NCBI GenBank assembly: GCA_046261875.1
Contig: JBHENW010000045.1
Coordinates: 1-12,470 of the forward strand
Origin: JBHENW01 sp046261875
GTDB lineage: Bacteria > Acidobacteriota > Thermoanaerobaculia > UBA5066 > Gp7-AA6
Reading direction: 5' to 3'
Length of the DNA: 12,470 nt
Of the stretch, positions 6,572 to 12,327 are shown in pieces (position 1 is the first letter of the stretch; the number at the start of each line of letters is the position of its first letter). The position numbers and the translations under genes are program-made. Under the pieces are notes generated by a model, which was not told the origin of the DNA, did not search any database, and saw nothing but the letters and a program-made list of their open reading frames with translations.

Positions 6572-6601
6572 CCGTCCCGCGCCGCTTGGACGCGGGGACG
6601 G
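6572..6601 (+). promoter_or_regulatory. Hairpin in the pcnB 5' leader
   Basis: CCGTCCC (6572-6578) plus GCG pairs with CGC and GGGACGG (6595-6601) around one bulged G, making a 10-bp stem 18 bases before the TTG start. A competing 7-bp stem, CGGCGCG (6556-6562) with CGCGCCG (6578-6584), cannot form at the same time. Two exclusive folds next to a weak start could regulate translation, but GC-rich sequence makes such pairings by chance. Confidence 0.3.
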
Positions 6602-6619
6602 TCGGCGCCCGAGGAGAGA

Positions 6620-7966
6620 TTGATCGACAGCACGACATTACCCACGTCCGGACCGGCGACCGCCGCGACCGAGCCGCTCCCCCGCATTCGCCCGCGAAGC
6701 GAGCACCCGATCTCCCGGCGACAGCTCGATCCCGACGCCCTGAAGACTCTGTATCGGCTGCGCAGCGGCGGCTACAAGGCGTATCTGGTGGGGGGCAGCG
6801 TGCGCGACCTGCTGCTCGGTCGGGTCCCGAAAGATTTCGACATCGGCACCGACGCGCACCCGTCCGCCGTGCGCCGGCTCTTTCGCAACTGCCGCCTGAT
6901 TGGCCGGCGGTTCCGGCTCGCGCACATCCTGTTCCCCGAGGGCAAGGTGGTCGAGGTCGCCACGTTCCGGAGGCGCCCGGACCCGGCCGACAAGTGCGTG
7001 GACCAGCTGCTGATGACCTCCGACAATACGTTCGGCACCGCCCGGGAAGACGCACTGCGCCGCGACTTCACGATCAACGGCCTCTTCTACGACATCGCCG
7101 ATTTCTCCGTCATCGACTACGTCGGGGGTCTGGAAGACCTCGAGGCCGGTCTCATCCGCACGATCGGGGAGCCGGACGTCCGGTTCCGCGAAGACCCGGT
7201 GCGGATGCTCCGCGCCGTGGAATTCGCCAGCCGCCTCGGGTTCGCGATCACCCCGGACGCCTACGAGGCCATCCTGGTTCACCGCAAGGAAATCGCGAAA
7301 TCCGCCGCGCCGCGGGTGACCGAGGAGCTGGTCCAGAGCCTCAAGGGGGCCCACGCCCTCCCCACGTTCCTCCTGCTGCGCGAGCTCGGGCTCCTCGACG
7401 TCCTCCTGCCCGAGCTCGCCGACGTGCTCCGCGAGCACGACCCCGAGCATCCGCACGGAGCCGGCCATCTCTTCTGGGCGCTGCTCGAGGTCCTCGACGC
7501 GGAGCGGCGGCGCGGACGCCCGTTCGAGGACGCCGTGCTCTTCGCGCTGCTCTTTCTCCCGATCGTGCGGGAACGGGTTCGCCGGCAGGCGCCCGGCGGC
7601 GAGCCCTCACCGGCTCTGCTCGCCACGATCCTCGAGGAGACCGTGGACCTGATGGCCCGGCGGATGGCGCTGCCCAACGCCGTCGTGCACCGGGCCAAGC
7701 AGGCCCTCGCCGTCGTCGGGCGGCTCTCGCACCGGCCCGACGGGAAGGTCGCGACGCGCCGCCTCACGCTGCACGAAGCGTTTCCGGCGGCGCTCGAGAT
7801 CTTCCAGCTGCGCGCCATGGCGACCGGCCGCGGCCAGGAGGTCGCGCGCGAGTGGCGGGCGCTCGCCGAGGACGCGCGCAAGGCGCGCGAGCGCTTCGCC
7901 GCGCCGGACCGCGCTCCGGCGAGGCCGGTCCGGCGCAGGCGCCGCGGAGGCAGAAGACGCGTTTGA
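6620..7966 (+). CDS. pcnB: Poly(A) polymerase / polynucleotide adenylyltransferase PcnB
   Basis: A class II nucleotidyltransferase, 448 residues, close to the usual PcnB length. It adds adenosines to RNA 3' ends and so promotes RNA decay in the cytoplasm. The catalytic head shows Val-Gly-Gly-Ser-Val-Arg-Asp (57-63) and Lys-Asp-Phe-Asp (71-74), where Asp72 and Asp74 bind the metal ions. Next come the PcnB-like block Phe-Arg-Asn-Cys-Arg-Leu-Ile-Gly-Arg-Arg-Phe-Arg (88-99) and Arg-Arg-Asp-Phe-Thr-Ile-Asn (147-153). Glu-Asp-Pro-Val-Arg-Met-Leu-Arg-Ala-Val (191-200) opens the RNA-binding part. An arginine-rich tail follows. The Asn-Cys-Arg block favours PcnB over a CCA-adding enzyme, though distant members blur that line. 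The only plausible start in frame is TTG 6620, with GAGGAG at 6611-6616 only three bases away, so translation may be weak. It is divergent from livK. Confidence 0.88.
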   Translation: MIDSTTLPTSGPATAATEPLPRIRPRSEHPISRRQLDPDALKTLYRLRSGGYKAYLVGGSVRDLLLGRVPKDFDIGTDAHPSAVRRLFRNCRLIGRRFRLAHILFPEGKVVEVATFRRRPDPADKCVDQLLMTSDNTFGTAREDALRRDFTINGLFYDIADFSVIDYVGGLEDLEAGLIRTIGEPDVRFREDPVRMLRAVEFASRLGFAITPDAYEAILVHRKEIAKSAAPRVTEELVQSLKGAHALPTFLLLRELGLLDVLLPELADVLREHDPEHPHGAGHLFWALLEVLDAERRRGRPFEDAVLFALLFLPIVRERVRRQAPGGEPSPALLATILEETVDLMARRMALPNAVVHRAKQALAVVGRLSHRPDGKVATRRLTLHEAFPAALEIFQLRAMATGRGQEVAREWRALAEDARKARERFAAPDRAPARPVRRRRRGGRRRV

Positions 7967-7997
7967 GCAGCAATGCGAGAGATCGCGTCGGCCGCAT

Positions 7998-8145
7998 CGC
8001 GGCGCGAGTAGTCTCCCGTTAGGGAGGAGGCTCGCGCCGCGGGAGCGTGAGTGAGAGAGGGACCAGGCGAGCGGTCGAGCCCGCATCCGGGCGAGCCGCG
8101 AGCCGGTGCGTCAGCAGGTCCCGAGCGAGCGGAAGCGACGGTCAC
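7998..8145 (+). repeat. Dispersed structured intergenic repeat, copy B
   Basis: The second copy of the 150-base element seen at 1628-1777. Here the outer stem is 11 bp (7998-8008 with 8031-8041) plus a T-G pair (8009 with 8030). The same AGT/GAG internal loop follows, then an inner stem CTCCC/GGGAG (8013-8017 with 8022-8026) and loop GTTA. GCATCCGGGCGA (8083-8094) and the end GCGACGGTCAC are shared with copy A. It fills nearly the whole gap between pcnB and the agmatinase gene, which is otherwise without coding signal, and stops 14 bases before the speB ATG. Confidence 0.75.
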
Positions 8146-8159
8146 ATAAGATCTCTGAC

Positions 8160-9059
8160 ATGTATCTGTTCACGAACTTCCTCGGTATTCCGGACGGGGA
8201 CAACACCTTCGAGAAGAGCCGCGTGGTCATCGTCCCCGTCCCCTACGAGCGGACGGTCTCCTACGGGGTCGGCACGCGCAACGGCCCGGCGGCCGTCCTC
8301 GAAGCTTCCCGTTACGTCGAGCTCTACGACGACGAGCTCGATGAGGACGTGCACCGGATCGGGATCCACACGATGCCGGTGTGGCTGCCCGAACGGATGG
8401 ACCCGGCGACCTGCGTCGCGGAGCTCGAGGCGGCGGTCGAGCCGCTCGCCGAAGGCGGGCGGTTCGTGCTGACGATCGGCGGGGAGCACTCGATTTCTCT
8501 CGGGCCCATCCGCGCGTACCAGAAGCGCTACCCCGACTTCTCGATCCTCCATTTCGACGCGCACGGGGATTTGCGCGACGAGTACGAGGGGGAGAAGCAC
8601 TCCCACGCCTGCGCCGCGCGCCGGTTCCTGGAGCTCGGCGTGCCGGCCGTGCACGTGGGAATCCGGTCGATCTCGCGCGAGGAAGTCGAGTTCGCCCGCC
8701 AGGCGAACCTGCTCATCGTGTCCAACCGGGAGATGCACCGATCCGACGCGTGGATGGATCGCGCCCTCTCTCGCTTGACCGGGAATGTGTACGTCACCTT
8801 CGACGTGGACTTTTTCGACGGCGCGCTGGTGCCTGGCACCGGCACGCCCGAGCCGGGCGGCGGGACCTACGATCAGGCCCTCGACGTCCTGCGGCGGCTC
8901 GCGCTCGAGAAACGGATCGTGGGCGCGGACGTCGTCGAGCACTCTCCGCTGCCCGGCAACCGGGCTCCCGACTTCCTCGTGGCCAAGCTGTGCTACAAGC
9001 TGATCGGGTACGCGCATTTCCCGGAAAAGGCCCGTCAGCCCGTGCTCTCGCCCCTCTAG
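8160..9059 (+). CDS. speB: Agmatinase / arginase-family ureohydrolase
   Basis: A 299-residue manganese enzyme of the ureohydrolase family, probably hydrolysing agmatine to putrescine and urea. All metal-binding positions are present: Gly-Gly-Glu-His-Ser (His110), Phe-Asp-Ala-His-Gly-Asp (Asp133, His135, Asp137) and Phe-Asp-Val-Asp-Phe-Phe-Asp (Asp215, Asp217), followed by the strict Pro-Gly-Thr-Gly-Thr-Pro-Glu-Pro-Gly-Gly (225-234) and Val-Val-Glu (Glu260). The usual Pro after the DxDxxD motif is replaced by Gly221. ATG 8160 is preferred over GTG 8106 because the extra residues would fall inside the repeat element. No Shine-Dalgarno site is seen before ATG 8160. No other polyamine gene is nearby, so the substrate could also be another guanidino compound such as guanidinobutyrate. 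Confidence 0.87.
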   Translation: MYLFTNFLGIPDGDNTFEKSRVVIVPVPYERTVSYGVGTRNGPAAVLEASRYVELYDDELDEDVHRIGIHTMPVWLPERMDPATCVAELEAAVEPLAEGGRFVLTIGGEHSISLGPIRAYQKRYPDFSILHFDAHGDLRDEYEGEKHSHACAARRFLELGVPAVHVGIRSISREEVEFARQANLLIVSNREMHRSDAWMDRALSRLTGNVYVTFDVDFFDGALVPGTGTPEPGGGTYDQALDVLRRLALEKRIVGADVVEHSPLPGNRAPDFLVAKLCYKLIGYAHFPEKARQPVLSPL

Positions 9060-9084
9060 GGGTCTGTGCCGCAAGGACTTGGAT

Positions 9085-9104
9085 GAGCCGGTCCGCCCCG
9101 GCTC
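9085..9104 (+). terminator. Possible terminator hairpin after speB
   Basis: A perfect 7-bp inverted repeat, GAGCCGG (9085-9091) and CCGGCTC (9098-9104), with a six-base loop, 25 bases after the speB stop. Only a short TTT follows ten bases later, so termination would be weak. Confidence 0.35.
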
Positions 9105-9144
9105 CGCGAACTTTCCCCGGCGACCTGCGTTCTAGGGGGGTGAG

Positions 9145-9609
9145 GTGGCGTTGAACGGAGCAGGAGAGAAGGAGCTCGTCGAGCGCTGCCGCAAGGGAGA
9201 TGACGACGCGTGGAGAGAGCTCGTGGACCGGTTCGGACAGAAGGTGTACTCGATCGCCTATCACTTCACGCTGAAGCGGGAAGAGGCGGAGGAGCTCGCC
9301 CAGGAGGTCTTCCTCAAAGTGTTTGAGAACCTCGACCGGTACGACGGCACCTACCCCCTGACCGCCTGGCTGGTGTCGATCTCGCGCAACCTCTGCATCG
9401 ACCGGTATCGGCGCCGCAAGCGCGAGAAGTCCTTCCGCTTCGTCACCGACGAGGCGGTCCTTCCCCTGTTGAAGTCGGACGATGACCCCTCGGCTGAAGC
9501 CATCCGTAAGGAGCGGGCGAAGCTCCTGTTCTGGGCTCTGGCGGAGATCCCCGAGGACCTGGCGGAGATCCTCGTCCTGCGGGACCTGGACGGGCTCGCC
9601 TACGAGTAG
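9145..9609 (+). CDS. ECF-type RNA polymerase sigma factor, cut short by an in-frame amber codon
   Basis: As written the product is 154 residues. Region 2 is complete: Trp-Arg-Glu-Leu-Val-Asp-Arg-Phe (23-30), Glu-Glu-Ala-Glu-Glu-Leu-Ala-Gln-Glu-Val-Phe (46-56), then Leu-Thr-Ala-Trp-Leu and Asn-Leu-Cys-Ile-Asp-Arg-Tyr-Arg-Arg (82-90), which bind core polymerase and the -10 element. Region 4 starts at about 124 but stops at TAG 9607-9609 inside its helix-turn-helix, where the family has a second Glu (Tyr-Glu-Glu-Ile). The frame continues cleanly to TGA 9760-9762. The start may be GTG 9145 or, better spaced from GGGGGTGA (9136-9143), TTG 9151. Without the rest of region 4 it could not read a -35 box. 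A GAG to TAG change, a sequencing error or readthrough are the options. It is followed by its likely anti-sigma factor. Confidence 0.85.
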   Translation: MALNGAGEKELVERCRKGDDDAWRELVDRFGQKVYSIAYHFTLKREEAEELAQEVFLKVFENLDRYDGTYPLTAWLVSISRNLCIDRYRRRKREKSFRFVTDEAVLPLLKSDDDPSAEAIRKERAKLLFWALAEIPEDLAEILVLRDLDGLAYE

Positions 9610-9762
9610 ATCGGGCGCGCGCTCCAGCTTCCCGACGGGACGGTGAAGTCCCGGCTCTTCCGCGCCCGCGCGGAAGTCGCGCGGCGGATCCGCGAGCGAC
9701 ACGAGGAGCAGCGTTCGACCGCTCTGACTTCGCTCGCGGCGGTCGCGGGAGCTTTCTTATGA
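9610..9762 (+). pseudogene. Detached remainder of sigma region 4.2
   Basis: Directly after the amber codon and in the same frame come 50 residues beginning Ile-Gly-Arg-Ala-Leu-Gln-Leu-Pro and then Gly-Thr-Val-Lys-Ser-Arg-Leu-Phe-Arg-Ala-Arg. This is the second helix and turn of a normal sigma region 4.2. There is no start codon or ribosome site of its own, so it is expressed only by readthrough or if the TAG is an error. The stop TGA 9760-9762 overlaps the anti-sigma ATG as ATGA, which shows this was the original gene end. Confidence 0.8.
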
Positions 9763-10544
9763 CGTGCCGCGAGCTCGAGCGCCTCGACCTGGAAGGGGCT
9801 GCGGCGGAAGCGCGCGACGCGCACCGGGCAATTTGCCGCGCCTGCGAGCGGCTGGGTGCCGACATCGAGGCGGCCGCCGAGCTCGTCGCGGGGCTCGCTC
9901 CGCCCCGGTGGACCGGCTCGCTGCGGGAGGCTCTCCTCGAAATCCCCCGGCGCACCGCTTCGTGCTCGCTCGCGCCCGATCTGATGGCGCTCGCGGCAGA
10001 GGGAGAGCTGCCCTCCGGCGATCAGGCCCGTCTCGCCAGCCACCTTTCGCGATGCGAAGGCTGCTCCGAGGCGGCGGCAACCCTGAAGGTGCTTCCCGAC
10101 CTGACCGCGGCCGCGCCCGCGCCCTGGCTGTTCGGGCGGATCGTCGCGAACCGGGCTCCACAGAAAAGCGCGTGGCGGCGCCTGCTCACTGCGCGCGCCG
10201 TCGTCGCGTATGCCTACGCCGCGGCCGTCGTCGTCATGATCGCGGGGCTCAACCCCGCCGACCTGGCCCGGCGGGCGGGCGTCGGGCTGGAAGCGAACAC
10301 GCGCGAGGCCGTCGAGCTGGCCGGAAGCTCCCTGGCCGACCGGTTCGGACGGTTCCAGGAAGCGGCGATGCGCCGGCTCGCGGTCATCAAGGGGCACGCG
10401 AACGGATACGGCCGCGCGGCGCTCTTCAACGCGCTCGCGCTCGTCATGAGAGAAGAGGGCCCGGCCGGGCGGCGCGCGCAGCCGAGCGGAGGGGAAAACA
10501 TCCCCAAAGGCAACCAGACGCAGATGATGACCTGGCGCGCATGA
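9759..10544 (+). CDS. Zinc-motif anti-sigma factor, single membrane span, two HxxxCxxC motifs
   Basis: A 261-residue probable anti-sigma factor. Two zinc-binding-like motifs sit in tandem: Cys3 with His22-x3-Cys26-x2-Cys29, and Cys69 with His95-x3-Cys99-x2-Cys102. The second is embedded in a typical anti-sigma context (Leu-Met-Ala-Leu, then Glu-Gly-Glu-Leu-Pro before the His). One membrane span runs from about 145 to 163. The outer part (164-261) has no domain I recognise and ends in a polar, glycine-rich tail. The N-terminal domain would hold the sigma factor at the membrane and release it on an outer signal; in some relatives the cysteines sense oxidation. The ATG overlaps the sigma stop (ATGA), so the two are coupled. 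The next gene starts 19 bases after its TGA. Confidence 0.72.
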   Translation: MTCRELERLDLEGAAAEARDAHRAICRACERLGADIEAAAELVAGLAPPRWTGSLREALLEIPRRTASCSLAPDLMALAAEGELPSGDQARLASHLSRCEGCSEAAATLKVLPDLTAAAPAPWLFGRIVANRAPQKSAWRRLLTARAVVAYAYAAAVVVMIAGLNPADLARRAGVGLEANTREAVELAGSSLADRFGRFQEAAMRRLAVIKGHANGYGRAALFNALALVMREEGPAGRRAQPSGGENIPKGNQTQMMTWRA

Positions 10545-10563
10545 GCGCCCGGGAGGAGTGAAC

Positions 10564-11163
10564 ATGAACGAGAATTCCAACCCCGACGCTCGCGAAGCCG
10601 CCCCCATTCCACCGCCCCCGCCGCCGGTCGTCCCGCCGCCCCCCGTTCCGGTCGTCGTGCCGATGATCGAGAAGAAGTCTCCCGGCCTGGCGGGCTTCCT
10701 CTCGATTTTCTTCCCGGGCCTGGGCCACCTGTACCTCGGTCTTTACCAGCGGGCGTTCACGCTCGCCGCGGCGTTTGCTTTCTCCATCTTCGCGGCACAC
10801 AACGGGCCGGGCGAGTTCTTCGGACCGGTGATCGCGTTCGTGTGGTTCTTCGGCATCTTCGACGCCGTGAGGCAAGCCCGTGCAATCAATCTCGGACAGG
10901 TCGTGGAGGGCGGCTTTGCACCCGCCGTGCAGATCCGGGAGGCGGCTCAGGGAACCGGCGCGCTGACCTGGGGCGTGATCATGGTTGGATTCGGGACCCT
11001 CTGGCTGATCGACCGTTACGTCGAGATCGACTGGTCCTTCCTCGAGGACTGGGGCGCGCCGCTCGCCTTCATCCTGCTCGGGTTCGTGCTGATCATCACC
11101 CACGTCACCCGCAAGCGGCGGGAGAACACGAGCGAGATGGACCTGCCGCCCAGGAGTCGATAG
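10564..11163 (+). CDS. Proline-rich multi-pass membrane protein (TM2-like plus LiaI/LiaF-like C-terminal part)
   Basis: A 199-residue membrane protein in the sigma/anti-sigma operon. ATG 10564 is chosen over GTG 10558 because GGGAGG (10551-10556) is seven bases upstream. Residues 14-33 form a proline-rich cytoplasmic lead with a run of six prolines. Lys-Ser-Pro-Gly-Leu-Ala-Gly-Phe-Leu-Ser (38-47) and Pro-Gly-Leu-Gly-His-Leu-Tyr-Leu-Gly (51-59) resemble TM2-type small membrane proteins. Hydrophobic segments lie at about 42-58, 63-78, 84-100, 132-149 and 165-181. The last two, with Trp-Gly-Val-Ile-Met and Leu-Trp-Leu-Ile-Asp between them, recall the DUF5668/LiaI-LiaF-like pair. Function is unknown; the setting suggests an envelope-stress target or signal partner of the sigma system. 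Confidence 0.75.
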   Translation: MNENSNPDAREAAPIPPPPPPVVPPPPVPVVVPMIEKKSPGLAGFLSIFFPGLGHLYLGLYQRAFTLAAAFAFSIFAAHNGPGEFFGPVIAFVWFFGIFDAVRQARAINLGQVVEGGFAPAVQIREAAQGTGALTWGVIMVGFGTLWLIDRYVEIDWSFLEDWGAPLAFILLGFVLIITHVTRKRRENTSEMDLPPRSR

Positions 11164-11196
11164 TCGGGAGTCGGGAGCCGGGAGTCGGGAGTCGGA
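11155..11196 (+). repeat. Heptad tandem repeat AGTCGGG with G-quadruplex pattern
   Basis: Six consecutive 7-base units (AGTCGAT, AGTCGGG twice, AGCCGGG, AGTCGGG, AGTCGGA) straddle the stop codon of the proline-rich membrane-protein gene. Four GGG runs at 11166, 11173, 11180 and 11187 are each separated by four bases, which is a perfect four-run quadruplex pattern on the plus strand. The 62-base gap to the convergent methyltransferase gene holds nothing else clear. Confidence 0.8.
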
Positions 11197-11225
11197 TCTC
11201 GAAGGGCGGGCTGGTCCGCGTTCTT

Positions 11226-12314
11226 TCATTTCCGAACGACGTACCAGTTGTTCTGGATGTCGTGGGCCAGCTCCTTTTTTTCGACCGAGCCGAATCCCGC
11301 TCGCCGCAGGTACTCCCGGGTTTTCTCTTCGCCCCACATCGCGCCGAGGCCCTCTCCCCCCTGCGCCAGGGAAACGGTCATGCAATGGAGGCAGGAGACG
11401 GTGTAGAGGAACGTCCCGATGGGATGGTCGAGATTCTTCGCCGGATCGCTCGAGCCCTTGATGTCCTGCATGAGGTAAACGCCGTCCGGCTTGAGCGCGC
11501 GGTGGATGCCGCGCAGGACGCTGAGAGGCCTGGCCTGGTCATGCACGGCATCGAAGGTCGTGATCCAGTCGTAGGCTTCGGGCTCGGCGGTCTCGTCGAA
11601 ATCGCTCAAGTCACGGGCCGAGAACGTGATGTTCGACAGCCCCTGGCGGCCGGCCGCATCCCGCGCATACGCGATGGCCTCATCGGAGAGGTCGAACCCG
11701 CGGAAGGAGCTGCGCGGATAGAGGGCCGCCAGACGCGTCATCACCACGGCGCGTCCGCACCCGACGTCCAGCACGTGGATTCCCCGCGCCAGACGATCCG
11801 CGAGCCCCGGGACGAGCGGCAGGACGTGCGACTCGAGGGAGGACATGACCGACTGGCCGCTGTCCTCGGCCATGACGTCGTGGAAACGGCCGAAGGTCTC
11901 GTACGGAACTCCCCCCCCCTCGCGAAAGCAGCGGACGATCTCGTCTTCCACGGCGCCGAGGATCGGGATGTACTGGGCAAAGACCGCGAGGTTGTCCGCT
12001 CCCGCCTCGCGCGTGAGGAAGGCGGCATGTCCGGGCGGGAGAGAGTAGCGTCGCGTCGCCGCATCGAGCTCCATGACCCGGGAGGTCACCATGGCGCCGA
12101 GCCACTCGCGGACGTAGCGTTCGGCAAGGCCGGCTTGCCTCGCGATCTCTTCCGAGGTCGCCGGGGCCATCGCGCGGATCGTGTCGAAGAGGCCGGTCCG
12201 GTGCCCGACGGAGATCATCAGGACCAGGGAAGCGTCGTTCAAGGCCGCCAGCAGCCGGTCGGCGAACGCCGGGACGCTCGAGCTCGCGGCGGGGGTCGGT
12301 CCGGAATCGGTCAT
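11226..12314 (-). CDS. SAM-dependent methyltransferase with N-terminal winged helix
   Basis: A complete 362-residue class I methyltransferase of the type with an N-terminal winged-helix dimerisation part (Rv2258c-like). The helix part covers about 15-100 (Gly-Leu-Phe-Asp at 41-44; Thr-Ser-Glu-Glu-Ile-Ala at 53-58). The SAM-binding motif is Val-Leu-Asp-Val-Gly-Cys-Gly (181-187), with acidic Asp208 in Gly-Phe-Asp-Leu-Ser and the later motif Thr-Phe-Asp-Ala-Val-His-Asp. Ala-Leu-Lys-Pro-Asp-Gly-Val-Tyr-Leu is the usual post-motif strand. Substrate is unknown; small molecules are most likely. The ATG at 12314 follows the mutL stop by 13 bases and has AAGGAG eight bases upstream, so it is probably co-transcribed with mutL. 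A run of nine G (coding strand) lies at Gly133-Gly135. Confidence 0.9.
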   Translation of the reverse strand: MTDSGPTPAASSSVPAFADRLLAALNDASLVLMISVGHRTGLFDTIRAMAPATSEEIARQAGLAERYVREWLGAMVTSRVMELDAATRRYSLPPGHAAFLTREAGADNLAVFAQYIPILGAVEDEIVRCFREGGGVPYETFGRFHDVMAEDSGQSVMSSLESHVLPLVPGLADRLARGIHVLDVGCGRAVVMTRLAALYPRSSFRGFDLSDEAIAYARDAAGRQGLSNITFSARDLSDFDETAEPEAYDWITTFDAVHDQARPLSVLRGIHRALKPDGVYLMQDIKGSSDPAKNLDHPIGTFLYTVSCLHCMTVSLAQGGEGLGAMWGEEKTREYLRRAGFGSVEKKELAHDIQNNWYVVRK

Positions 12315-12327
12315 CTGCTGGTCTCCT

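Noticed and set aside
5590..8022. An 810-codon open frame on the plus strand
   Set aside because: It runs antisense through livK and out of frame through pcnB, both with clear family motifs. Its product is arginine- and proline-rich low-complexity sequence, the usual shadow in GC-rich DNA.
8106..8159. Longer agmatinase start at GTG 8106
   Set aside because: The extension is basic, falls in the repeat element and precedes the usual family N-terminus.
9607..9609. Amber reassignment (pyrrolysine or recoded code) as explanation of the sigma TAG
   Set aside because: TAG is the natural stop of citrate synthase, antitoxin, SnoaL-like, livM, livK, speB and the membrane-protein genes, and no pyrrolysine gene is seen here.
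11275..11281. A-AAA-AAG slippery heptamer near the methyltransferase 3' end (minus strand) with a long -1 frame beyond it
   Set aside because: The heptamer is in the right frame, but the extension is low-complexity, crosses the heptad repeat and runs antisense to another gene. A Lys-Lys pair explains the A-run without frameshifting.
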